Assembly: GCA_033557835.1 (NCBI GenBank)
Contig: JAWQRO010000230.1
Location: 1 to 47,606, forward strand
Length of the DNA: 47,606 bases
Direction: 5' to 3'
Source of the DNA: Helochares maculicollis
Lineage: Eukaryota > Arthropoda > Insecta > Coleoptera > Hydrophilidae
The notes under the pieces are model-generated. The model was not told the origin of the DNA. It saw nothing but the letters and a program-made list of their open reading frames with translations, and made no database searches. Made by a program: the position numbers and the translations under genes. Shown here piece after piece: positions 14,727-28,200 of this stretch (its first letter is position 1; the number at the start of each line of letters is the position of its first letter).

Positions 14727-14759
14727 TGTACTGTGTCTTTGTGCATTTGTCGATAAATA

Positions 14760-16263
14760 ATGTGGTCGAAGCAAGCGGATGTGCGAAACACAAACATGAC
14801 ATCACTAAAAAGTAAGATTACACAGCGGAAACGGAAAAATTCAAAACCTATTGTGGCTCCACAGTTGGCTGAAACTACAGTGAATGTAAATAATACAAAC
14901 AATCAGAACAGTAGCAGCAATAAAACTAAATCGAAAAGTAAGAAACAAAATCGAAAAAATAAAGGGCGGAGTGAAAGTGGCTCCGACGTAACGGACAGAA
15001 CTTGTGTAGGAGAAGAAAGTGTAAATATCAGAGTACAACCTGACTTATTGGAAGACCTGACCGACGCTAGTGGTACGAAACTTAATAACAAGACTTTAAA
15101 TAGTCATGACGCAACCTTTAAGACAAATGGATGCGTTAGGACATCTCTCGACCGTGAGCTAATTGCGGCAGATGTTGTTCTTCGAAGTGGTATCCAGAAA
15201 TCCACATCAAACTCTACTGAAAGTCTGAATAATCACGCGATTAAGAGATATAGTGACAGCTTTGTGGTTTTTGGTAACTGCGAGACAAGTGAACAACCCA
15301 AACGTATTGAATTGTCAAGGGCTCAAAGTAGTTTTTTCGTGACAAACACAGAGAGTTGTGATTTAATTAAAAGTGATAAAATTGAGAAAAAATACAGGAG
15401 GTTCAGTGATCTATTCCGTTATGGAACTTTGAAAACATCGAACAGTTGTGAAAATTTAAAAGTGAAAATGATTAAGGAGTTTGAAGTATGTCAGAATGGT
15501 GAATTTCCGGGGGTGGCTTTGAGGCAGAAAAACCACGTAATACCTGAAAGTAATAAGGAAAAGAAGGTAAATGGGAAATTAAGCAGAAGTGATAGCAAAT
15601 CAATAACGAGTGATACCAGCGGCAAGTTTAAAAAGCCACAAGTAGTAAAAATTGAAAATGAGAAAAACAGTAAAAAAAGTAGCAAAGAAAGCGATAGTAA
15701 TTCTTCGTACTTAAAGAGAGTTAAGTCTAAAATTTATAAACAGCGAAATGAGGTTAGTCACACCCCTACTATGCCTAACATAGCGGAGAACGTGAAACAG
15801 AAACGGAAGAAAAAGGATGAAGTTAAAAATAGTAATAAATTGGAAGTGCCAGAAGTCGAAGTTCGACGATCGATGCCTCACTTTGACTTCCGCTTGATAA
15901 GGCAAACTTCAAATTTAGAGCGAATACGACCAAAGTCGTTTGGGCAAAAGAAGTCTTCTTCGAACGTAGGAATATCAGAGTTAATTGACTCAACATCGAA
16001 TATATTAAGTGTTCCAGTGGAAAAGCCTGTCTTGGCGAAATCAAAGTCGAGTAGTGCCATAAATTTAAATTTACTCAGAAGCCGAAGACACAAGCAACAA
16101 GAAGCCGCCAAGAAAAACTGTACAAGTGTTGAAGATGAATTTGAGTTTATTGCTTTTGGGGATATCGCCCCCAGTGCTCCGATTATGAGAAAGTTTGGGT
16201 CTCAAAATTTGATGAGCACGCTTAATAATAACCATATAAATAATAATTGGATGAAGGAATCAG
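14760..16263 (+). CDS. RhoGEF2: RhoGEF2 candidate first exon: long basic Ser/Lys/Asn-rich N-terminal segment
   Basis: ATG 14760 is preceded in frame by TAA at 14754-14756 with no AG acceptor between them, so this ATG is the natural start unless an acceptor inside the exon is used. There are 501 complete codons plus one base before the donor AG|GTAATC at 16264. Reading on into the intron stops after five codons. The segment is low-complexity and positively charged: KRKRKN-type clusters near 22-30 and 54-70, a KKSSKESDSNSS tract near 305-316, and an Asn run near 489-496. RRFSDLF (213-219) and RRSMPHF (369-375) look like basophilic kinase or 14-3-3 sites. Two short similar patches, SFVVFGN (167-173) and EFIAFGD (462-468), suggest conserved docking motifs. 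No folded domain is seen. Why it belongs to the gene: phase and splice fit to the next exon, same strand, and a shared serine-rich linker style. Confidence 0.8.
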
Positions 16264-19200
16264 GTAATCATAACTGTTAAATCATATTTTTAGTAGTGAA
16301 AATTCAGCTGCGTTACAGTTTATCATTGCCACGCACTCTTGTCAGATTTGTCGGGAAATGTAGGAGTGCTTTGACTTATCTAAACATTAAAATTATCAGG
16401 CTATTTTGATAATTTTTTTGGAATAATAAGCGATTATAATTCTGTTTATATTTTCAGGAGAAACAAAGCCTGGGCATCCTGTGACTAGGACAGGATCAGA
16501 TAGGCGTCCAGATGCGGTCAAAGAAGAATCCTCCAAAACTCAAGAACACCAAAACAACACCAATGACCACGTAGATGATAATATTAATAGGTAAGTCATG
16601 TCAATAATTTTCTAATGTGTTTTGATATCAGTGGTATGTGCTGTGAATCATCATTATTGCTGCAATTCACATTGAAACCATAAACGCGATCCGCTATTGA
16701 TTTTATTATTTCTTTGCATTTAATTCAAAGCGATAACGATAAAAGCACCGACATCTATGCCATTGTTATCATTTATAACCAAAATGTTATCAAATACGCG
16801 TCAACTCCTCAATAGAGGCCGTTAGCAATGCTATTCCTGTAGCTTTTAGTTATTAAATTATAAAAGCAATTCTTTTGGTTAGTTTGCTAAAGACAGTTAT
16901 GTTTGTTGTTATAATGATTCATGCGCTTATGTTTAGATAAATTGATAATAAATTAAGTAAACTTTCGGTAGATATATTTACAATTTTTAAAACTATTGCT
17001 ACGTAGTTCCGCGAAATGAAAGAAAAGAAATAGGGGAACTAAAAACTACGATAGCTATACAGAGTTCACGTATGGCTTTATCGCGAGAAAAGTATTTTGG
17101 TTCATTCTAAACATTATTAATAGTTCATTCTAAATGTTATTTATAGTGTTGCATTGGTACAGGTGTTTATTTAAAATCTTTCCATTCATTCAAATCAAAT
17201 TGAACAATAGCCAGTTTCGCCGATTGAGCATTGCGACCATTATATCTTTACACACACATTTGATTTTCGCAATCCATAAACTGCAAATGAAGCATTTTAT
17301 GTGCAACATTGAAGTAAAATATTTGGCTCCAAAGTAGTTAGTGCAGTTAATCTACAACAAGCAAGTATTGATTAGATATTGTCGTCGACTCCTGATAGAA
17401 GTGGCAAAACTATAGGACACTCCATTATTCCAGTGAATAAGCAAGATAAGAGGCTTATGGTGAAAACACGAAATTTGCCACTAAACTGTTACAAGTTAAT
17501 TAGTTTGAAGGCGTTTGATTCCAGTGATTGATGTATTATGTGACCTAATTTTGCGCAATCCCTTTGGTGTTTGTGTTTGAAGTGCTCAAAATGGATCAAA
17601 TTGCGGGCTATGATACTTTCATGATGTTGCTCAAAAGAGCTACTGAATTGACCGATGAACCGCTTCGGATTAGTAGGAGAAAAAGGAGTGAAGCTGAAAA
17701 ATCCGGTGAACGAAAACACAGCGTGGATTTAAATAGAGACGTCAAAAATCATAGGAAGGGAAGGTTTGTTCATAAATTGAGGTTTGTTTTCCTCCGAGCT
17801 GTGCATTAAGGAAATATTTATAATAAAAATTCCGTGAAGCTACTAATGCTAAATTTAAACAATTTTAAAATATTGGTTCATGTTATAAAAATGTATTAAC
17901 AAAATATAATTTATGGCGCTGATTATTGTGATGTCGTTTTAACTTATTTCATCATTGATTGCGTATTTTGTCGCATTATATCGTAGAAAATATTGTAAGT
18001 AATTCGATTTCATTTCACACTATTTGTTTTACACTCAAGGTGAGCAGTCAATCTATAACGAAAAGTTTTTTCTGTAGGTAAATGAAGGATTGGCGATAAG
18101 CGAGTATGTTTATTGAATTTAGCTTTCCCCCCTTTTTGTAATAATTAGTACCAATTTATTATTCCATGCATGTACATAAATAGCAAGATAAATTCAATCA
18201 ATGTATTGAAACACAAAGTCAAACAGAATACTGTATTACAAGTTAAAATATGGCAGTTAATTAATAGCTGTATAACCAATAATGAACACTTTGTTAATTT
18301 ATAGATATTTTTAAACCAAAATCAAGTTTGCATATTGATACAATTTTATTTGCCTACTTTTTTGGAAGGGCATTTGCAATTCTTTATTATTGCTAGTTTG
18401 GGGACTGAGTGTTGATGATATTTTATGTTTACATATTTCTTAAGTTCAATTAACTTATTTTAAAGCTAAATTAATGTTTAATTAAGTAAAATGCAACATA
18501 TCTATTTTACAGCCCTGTCCCTAATCATATTTTGCACGAAAAATTACATTACGTATTCTCCCCAAGTTTGCTAAAAATGGACATTTTTGCGCCGAATAGT
18601 TGCTGCTAATTTCTCTACATACCAAGCTATTGAAACTATTGGCGCTTTCACCAATGTATAAATTTAGCCCTGTGTTTGACGTTCGAAGCTGTCTCCTACA
18701 GGTTTCTGTTGTCAGAAACATAGAACGGAATCAAACACCGTTACCTTTGAACTTCACTTGTTACGTCTGATATTGCGATAACTTTGCATTGAGCTAACGT
18801 ATAGTTCCAGCCTACTCAATGTTATTTTGCTCTAAACAACAATCGTTATCTAAAGCAAACACACCCACTACACTTAAGAACAAATGTACAAACATTCTCT
18901 ATAACTCCTTTTCTCTCAATCTAGGCTGAATATAAGGTAGACAAGACAATGTTTTCTGGCAGTTTTTACATAAATATAAACAGATAATCATGCATTTTGT
19001 AATGTTTTTATTGTTTACATTTTAAAATGAAGTTATTTCATAGTTTTATTGATTTTTATTTGTTTAAAATGAAGCCTTTCAAACTTTTATTTTGGTATTG
19101 ATTTTCTATGTAAGAACTGTTGCTGTACATAGGTGCTGTTAAGATGTTGTTCTGTGTTGTCAGATGTTTAAATATTTGTTTTAAAATTTGTATGCAGTTT

Positions 19201-22200
19201 ATATAAATTTAGTTGCACCATATTAAAAATCGAATAGCGTCTCATTTGGGTATTTCAATAATTTAGAATACTATTAGGCAACTAGATTTTAAGCATTTTG
19301 TTCAATAGTGCACTAATATCCATTAGAAATAAAATACTAGCCATCAGAATATTTAACATTTGCTAGTTCAATACAAAACATACATAGGGCGCATTATAAC
19401 ACTATTAAATGAACATGAATCCCAGACAGATTTACTCAAAACTCACATTCTTTAAAACTCACATGGACATAAATACAAATGATGTAAGTAAAAAAATTAA
19501 ACATTTCTTTTGGCATTCGATAGTAAACCCAGGTGATTACAAAAAAATGCTTCAAAAATTTTTTGTTTATGACAATTACTAATTAAACCCAGTTTTCTAT
19601 TAAAATTTGTTAGAATTCTTTATAGTTTTTGCAGGGTGAATTTGCAAACAGTTTTATTGGCCTGAACTTTTCGAAGGGAGGATATGATTATCGTCAGTTA
19701 GCTTGAGAGGCCTTAAAGGCCCATGGTTTGGTTGCACACCTATGACCAATGTTTTGTATGATTGAATGTCAACTTTAGACATTTAGTCATTGCATATTTC
19801 TTATTTCTTTGGGTCTGCAGGTTTATATGGATCGCTTACATACAATTTTGAATTGAAAAAAGGAACCTATATGTAGACATAGTTGATACACATCTCGAAA
19901 TAATCAACAAAGGCGATTTATTTAAACTGTATCGGTTAGGTGTTTTTTTTTACTTTATTACCTTTCTTACAGACTGCAATCTCTTTATTTGTACTGTCTA
20001 CTATAGTATGCAACAAAATGTCTAGAAAGAACTATTTGAAAACATGCAACTATTCAGTTCTTTAAAAAATCTTATACTTTCCTCCCGAAAAGTAGTAAAT
20101 TTTGATACATAATTATACTATACATCTGACCAAACATTATTTAGTTATACTACATTTTTATCCCCTTAAAATTTTTCTTGTTTTCGTCTGGATTTTTATC
20201 AGAACTATCTTGGTCTTCATCAGAGAAATTACTTTCATCAGACCCATTTGAACCATTTCCATAAATTCGATAGCTGTATGAAATGGATCATTTTCAATAA
20301 ATTTTATGTCCGATAATTGTTAGTAATAGAAATTATCTGTTAAAAATTCAATTGGGAAAATATGTCCCTAAATTTACCTAAACCACTTCTTTCTTCTAAA
20401 TTTTTTTTATAAATTGATGATTTTAGCATTACTAAAATTGCAGATTTACTCCTCTGCCATTCTTATACAACGTATAAGTTCAGAACAACACTTGCTTGAA
20501 ACAAATCACCCATCACTCATAATGAAATTTTCAAATTGAACATTTTATTAGTAATATTTTATTCATATGTTCAAAATGGAACAATCAGTAATCAATATAT
20601 TATCAGATAAGTAATAGGCTTCCTTGTGAATACCCTTGCCTTTACATATCTCAACAAAATAAGCAAATAATCAATGTATTAAACAGCATTTTACTAATAA
20701 AAATGCAACGCAAGAATATTTAAAACAATGATAAAGTAGTACTGATTCTACATGTATTTGTTTTTGGAATGGTCTTATTTGCCGAGCACAAATTATTATT
20801 TTAATACTTAAAACAACAGCATTTATATTTTAATCGTTTAAACCCGTCCCTATAGTAGTAGTTTTCCACTTTAATGCGAAAGTTTTTAACCAAATTAGAT
20901 CATATTACCTATTTTAATGGTATTTTTGTAAAAATATAATATATATTGTAATTTCACTTGTCACTGTTTCAACATGTTCACAGTTTTCAAAGTTTTCGGG
21001 AAAAACAAAAACACATGAAAAATTTAAACCACACATTTGTCCATGGTTTTCTTGTCATAAACTGCTGGGAGTTTTCAAATGCCGCAGTCTGATGTTTGCA
21101 AGTAAATTTAAAAGCAAATTAGTCATAACTGATTATGAATTTCCGCATATTGTTATGTCTCTATAATTGTCATCTATTTTGAGCATCAGCGTCGGCGTCG
21201 GCTTTTAACGGTGGGAAATCACAATAATACAACATTTTATATTTATTTCATATTTATACGTCAGTGCAACAAACATGAATGATACAGTTGGACCTACTCA
21301 TGCTTGGATGTGGCTATATTGATACTGTATTGATTTTTGTTTTTCAAATAGTGCAACGAGCTTAATCAGTTGTGATTATAACAGAATTCTGTTGGGGAAC
21401 GCGGACACATTGAAATTCGTGACGCCATTTATCCTTGCCAGGAATTTTAAAAATGTGATATTGCATAAAAACTGACCTTAGCTCACTCTATTACAAGAAG
21501 TAATTACTGGGTATAAATTGATTGAATATGTTATCTTTAGAGAAGGAGTATTTTAAGAGGCATGTATTCTTGTTATGTAACATTTGATTATCTTTGATTT
21601 TGCTGCAAATGCAATTCCTGTTATTACATGGTAGATGTCGAACCAACTCATCTTTACACTTTCATGGTCAAGGTTGCTAATAAAACACAATAATTGCTAT
21701 TGTTCATTACGTGAAAACAGCACTCGTTTTTTTTTGTGCATTTGTAAAGGTGATTGGATTATCCAATTCTGGCGGCATGACTACTACAAAAATTAGTACT
21801 TTAACCTCGTAACCTTCATATTTCAATCATTCTTTATTGTACAGTTTAGGTTTCCAATTTTAATAAACCCGACTAATTAGATTATCAGAAAAAATTCCAT
21901 ACGCCTGCAAATTAATCATTTGAGGCGAGTTTTAATTTTAAATTTACAACCACAAATATGTGAAGGCTACCTTGTTGATGAGAGTTTAAGGCTAGCGAAT
22001 AATCAGATTAAATTTCGAATTAAAGTGACGTGTACTAGCAGCACATACTTAAACACTAACAAATAATTGATTGCAGCTCAATAGTTATCACTAATTATTT
22101 TCTTATTGCAGCACTGTCAGTCTTCCAGCAAATACTGGACACAAGCGAGGTCCTAGCAGCATTGCAAGATCGGAGAGTGTAAAACAGCAATCAGAAAAGG

Positions 22201-25200
22201 TAACAAATTGGTTAAAGTTTACTTTACTTAACGTTGCTAATTTATTTCTTAACATTTCAGAGGAGCAAGCGAAGAAATATTAGCGATCCACTGCGCCCAA
22301 CCACGCAAAAGTAAGTCTATACAAAAAGTCAGTTAACAATTCCTCTTGAAAATCTGTTTAATAGCTTTTGCAAGAATGGCTACTTTAATAAAATATATTG
22401 CAATTCAAGCCTCGCGCACCCAGCAAAAGACATGTTTCGCGCACAGCTGCGTTCGAGAATATATGAGATTAACGAACTAGCAGGGTAGTAAATAATAGCG
22501 TATTAGCCGTTAACATGTTCAGAATTTTATAATAATAAATATGAGTTCAACTGCGCTTACTGGACTTCAACTTAATAAATATAATAAAGCATATTCTGTT
22601 TGTTCGTACTGCTCGAAGGTATTTCTCCATTTACTTTCAACGTACTTTATTTTCTATCCGGTATTGAAAATAAACTATGCAAACATCCGCCGCAATGCCG
22701 TAATTGTTTGAAGATCCCTGGCTAGTTCTTTAATCATGCGAAATTTTGCTTTTTCAGTGTTGTAGATAGTTATTGCTGTAATTGTTTTAAAATAGGCCAC
22801 TTTCATTGATAAGTGCTCAAGTTCATCAAAGTATCGCCATAGCATTTCATTATGAGGTAGTGGTATTTATTGCACGTTCAAATCTATTCGCCAATAATCT
22901 GAAATGTGGGGGAGTGTTCTTCAAACATTCTGAGGATTCGCTGATCAATATCTGCAACGACAGAGTTCCCTTTGATATCCAAGAACTAATCACCAGTTTG
23001 ATACATTAGGTGAGGTCGACTGCCTTCTAAAAGGGGAAAATGCCTATAATTCCCTTTATTTACTAATGCGAGTTTTCCTATGACGTTTACATCGTATGTT
23101 TAATTTATGATTTTATTAGGTCTTCTACTTTGTAGGATTTCTACCCTTGAACTTGACGTGTAGTTGTCCTAAAATCCAACTTCTGAAACAAAAGCGGAAT
23201 AATAACAATTGCTATAATACTACTTTTTGTTAGTCATCTTTAGTTGTTTTATAGCCGGATTCCTCTAGGCTTCATTTTTTCAGCTCAGAAAGTTTGGTTG
23301 CAGCAAAAAAGCGCCTGGTTGGGTTGTTCTCAGAAGAAAGGGTACAGCATGCCACTTGATTTCGCACAGGAGTAGAGTTCGTGATGTCGCATACAAAATT
23401 CAGCGGGTTAAAACCGTCTTCAACCGTCTCCATCCGCATCATAGCAGAACGTAGCTGTTCCGCCGGTCTAAGTGGCGCACATGCGCCCAAATATATATCC
23501 CATTCTATAGATCGCTGAAGTCATGATTTCGCCGGGAGTGAGATAATTTCGGCAAAATCACTAAAATGCGCACAAAGCCTTATCGGCTATTAAAAATGTA
23601 AATTCGGTGCTAAAGATAACAATCGTTTTTCTAGACATATCTCAACTACCATATCCTTTAGCCAACCCACTGGGCCCCGTTCCGCCTTTCCATTTATTTG
23701 ATAAAAACTTTCAAATATTATGGTGCATATAAACAAACAAAAAGGTTGTTATGAAGTTTGCAGTGTTTACCTTGTACAAAATATTCGTGAGTCAATAGTA
23801 AAATTCAAGTGATATCGTTGTATACCCGCTATGGTTTAATTGAAAAATTTTCCTTCATTTTTAAATTTTATAACCTCGTGCCTTGCACGGCCTAAACATA
23901 TCTAATAATTTTCTAGTGATAATTTTGTGCAAATTCTAAATGGTGATACGGTGATGAATATGATTTTCATTATATAAAAATTAAAATGGACACATTGCAA
24001 GTAAAATGTGCAATAGTGTCGAATAACGTGAAAAAGGATGAGAGAAAATCTTCCATACCCGAAAGGTTATTGTTGTATTGATTAAAAGCCGTAAAATTTT
24101 GCCTGGATTTTCTTAGCTATATTTTATGTTGCTATTAATTTTTTTATTTAGCCCATTGGGTATTAACTGGAAACACATTTCGTCTGCTTGTTAATTTTTA
24201 GTTACATAATGTTCACAAAATAAGAGAAGTAAAGTATCAATTTCGTTTTTGTTTGCTTTGGCTGGAGAGTAATGTACGTCTGATCTTCCTACTTATTTGC
24301 TTATAGCCAGTGCCAATAAGTAATATTAAGCGATGGGCTTTACTTTTTTTGCAAATAGTTATTGACATGAGCGTTATAGTTTTGAAAATGTTATCAAGTT
24401 TTCCATGTTTATAATTTTATGTAAATGTATTTTGTTAACGCATGTTTTATAAATGAATTTAATAGAGACGGTAGTGTGTATGAGTTTTCTTCGTATGCAC
24501 CACGAAAGCCGCTTGCATTCATCGCTTCAGGTCATTCCGCTCCCAAACGCTGACTAATTTTTATAATGAAGGTGTTGGTTATCCCGTTATTTTAAAAGAA
24601 TTTCCCTCGCAAGAAAGTCTTAGCATAAAAGGAAAGCGCCGTTCAGTAGACGATACTGGCTTACTTATTTTAAATAGTCAGTGACTACTGATTTAGATGT
24701 GGGTGATTCATTGAATCAGCAAGTTAACATAAATTATCTAGATTATTTAAAAGAATACGTGAGGTCATTTCAAAATATTTGGTTTCATGCTTCTCTGATT
24801 ATTGGCATTTACACAATTATTTTACGGCTGGTTAGGAAATATTTTTCAGGTCACAAGTTCAGAAAATTTTCAAATATTTAAAGATTATCCATATGTGTTT
24901 GATAGCAATTCCAACAGTGTTTGTCAATAGCTTATACAGAGAATGTATTTTATATTGCACTATTTATTGGAATTTGAATGGTTGCAGTACTTTCATGCTA
25001 TTACGTTTTTTTATATTTAATAGTAATGCTATACAAATTAATGTGACAAATTAACGCAGATACCGTTGTAATTTTTCTGGGTTAAGGAACTTGCGATCTT
25101 TTATTGACCTTTATTTCCAGTTTTGCACACAATTACCTTCTGTTTTCTGCATCAATTTATATCTACATCAACATCATTATTTATTGCAATAAGGATATTG

Positions 25201-28200
25201 TGGGAGGATATATATTCCTTACAATAAAGTTATCTAAATTCGGAATTATTTGTTCAAATTATGCTACCTAATAAGTTTCTTATGCCAACCTATATGTTTA
25301 AAGACTTCTTGCATTCTCAACATCAGTTGTCTGCAGTGAACACTACACAAAACTCTTTTTATCAAATCAATGGCAAACAAAAGTCCTCCTGTAGGAAATC
25401 TCTTGGTAATTTTTAAGTGCAATCAGATGAATATCTTTCTTAATCTTTCGCTTTTGCGAGGTCATCAGGAGCAAATGCTACGCCACTGCACTTCGCTACC
25501 TAAAACAAGTAGACATTAAATCGACTTTTCTACATTTTTGAGACCAAAATTAACCAACATCGCAATTTGCTAAACAACCACATGTAAGAACAGTTAAATA
25601 TAACTAATTTGTTATGGTGATGTAATTCTTCGCACGTGTTTTTTGTTGTTTTAAGATCGATGTGTGTGGCAATAGCGAGGATAAGCTGTAGGTATTCTTA
25701 TGGCTGCATATTTTTAACTCTGCTGAACTGCTCATGTCATCGGGTTAAGGCCATTTTGTTTGTACCTACTCTGCAGCGGCAAAGAGAAGAATGGTTGAAG
25801 TTTATTGCTAAATTTAGTTCAAGGATGGAGCGATGTGTGTATGCTTGTATTTTAGGCAGTATGGTATCAATTCCCACAAGCCATTGCAAAATTATATGCA
25901 ACCTATTTCAGCTAAACCTACACATGTCCTTTGAACTAGATAGAAATGCAAGAAGCAGTTGCAAAAATTCTTTGCTCATATACACACAAAGTCGAAGCTC
26001 GGACAATTATGTTAATTAAATCAGGCGCCTATACCTGATAGGTGCAGGTTAATTTTTGCATTAATATTCGTGGTGTAACAATTGGATTCTAAGAATACGA
26101 TCGGTTGATTAGATATGCAACTCGGTACAGCTGTTCAGCTGACTTAGCCAGTCTAATGCTTAGAAATGCTTAAAATTTTATGCGCAGTAAAAATTCTGAA
26201 AATAAAAGTTATGAGAGCTATTATGTAGTTGAACGTACAGGCATTAATTATAAATTTTTCATATCAACTTCTCTACCAATGCAAACTTAGTCAAATACGC
26301 TAGGCTTTACAAACTTTTCGCGTATTTAAAATTGTCAAGCAAATTTTTGTGGTTTGCAGTGTTATTTTTTTTGCGTCTTAGAAAGTATTACCAATTACAT
26401 ATGAAGTAGTTCCATACATTATAAGTAAAAATTTTAAAATAGCTCGACAGTTACTTATAATCTTTATAAAAATTAAGGTTTGTTTCAAACGCTAAACATA
26501 ATTGATACAACATATAAAAAGATTTCATTCAATCGAAAGGATTTTAAACATTTCTTTAGTATATAGAGTGAATCCTACCCTTTTCTAAGTATATGCCATG
26601 GCCGAAAATTACTTATATTATTATTAAATTTTAAAAATTAGCTGAAACAACATATTGCCCACTTCAATATTATCCAATTTCAACAGAAAGAAATGTGTTA
26701 TCATGTTGCGATATCGAACACTAGTCACTGCTTGATCAACCTTATTATCGAAAAGAATGATGCCCAAAATCGAAATCAAAAGTGACAGGTTGTGGATCCA
26801 TTTATTTTTCGACAATCTAATGTGTATTCTTCGAACTCTAAACATGGTCACTTCGGCGATTCACAAAGCCATCAAGGTGAAAAAGTGATTCATCGCTTAG
26901 GATGATTATGCTGGGAAAATCAGCATCCATTTGTTGATGTTCCATTCAAAGAACTCTTTTCACAGTGCATGGTCAATAGAATTCAGTTGTTACTTTGAAT
27001 TTTGTGAGCATGGAGACATATCTTTTGTGAGTGTAAGCTGCAGAGAGCTTTTTGAAATTTGCAATCCTTGTCGACGACGCCGAATTATATTCCTGGATTT
27101 TCAGCAACATTCTCATGCAATGCTTGAATATTGACAATTGAACTGCTTGTTTTTGGACGGCTATTGTTTCGAACTGATCCAATTTTTCTTCAGTTTTTCA
27201 ATTAATCACTTCACACAGACGAAGTTCGACCATTCAGTATTTTTGAGATATTGTTTATTAATGAAAACACCTTGATGTATTATGTAATGCTCCATGTTCA
27301 CTAACCCTAAACTCTCAGTTGCAAATTATTATTTCTGTGCTCTCTTACACTACAAACTGATAACCATAAAAATATGTAAGACACAGATACCAATGAAATA
27401 AGTCATCTGACAATAAACCAATTTAATAATCGACTACTAATGTTTAACCGACACATTCACCATCATTACGTCCAGTCTTTTTAAATACTCTTTCCGCCGA
27501 CACTGAAAAATGAGATAAGATTACACATGAGCTGTGTTAAGTGTACCTACAGTATGGTTTTGGTTTTCCTGCTTCCAATCGTTTTTACTCAGTCGAACAT
27601 TAAAATTGTTAATATGTGTTGTCAAATCATTTACTAAAATACTATCTAAATATTCTGGCAGTGTTTCATATAAAATGTTTTCAATAAATACACCTCAATC
27701 AACTTTCTACACCACAGCAATAAAGGAGCAATTGTAAGATATCTACACTACTTTTGTGCACATCATTTTAATTAAGGAAATAATGATTGAAACAACTGTT
27801 CTTTTCATAATAATTTGCTGCAAACGATTTAATATGAAGGTATAGGGATGATTTCCAATTCGAAAATCGAGAAATGCTAGGCAGTACTTTTGAAAAGTCG
27901 AGGGTCCATTAAGTATTTTATCTGATTATTTCAATGATATTGTTTCTGATTAAAGATATCAATGAATTTATTATGGCACTAATATAAAAACGATTACTCA
28001 GCCTAATAATAAAATTCAACAATTTCTACAAAGATTTCAATTATTGTAATGGTCAGCAAGAATTCAAAAATCTTCGCATTGCACTTCTACACATGATTTT
28101 CAAGCTATTACTTACTTTAGAGGACTGTCATGGAGTGTTTTTTCACACATGTACAAATTAAATATATAAGCAAACACTTTTATAATTTTTTATTGTATCT

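Noticed and set aside
14551..16111. Many minus-strand and out-of-frame ORFs overlapping the 506-codon exon
   Set aside because: They are shadows of the plus-strand coding exon, whose frame continues through consistent splice junctions.
18521..18721. Minus-strand 66-codon frame in a GC-richer patch
   Set aside because: No recognisable family and no neighbouring exons; could be an old repeat, but no second copy or terminal repeats seen in the window.
22806..23009. 67-codon plus-strand frame (HQSIAIAFHYEVVVF...) in the 6.2 kb intron
   Set aside because: No ATG at its start, no donor or acceptor in phase with flanking exons, no family recognised.
23272..23490. Minus-strand 72-codon frame of fairly high GC (GACAPLRPAEQLRSAM...)
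   Set aside because: Interesting composition, but no recognised domain, no splice fit on the minus strand that I could support, and no plus-strand phase fit to the host gene.
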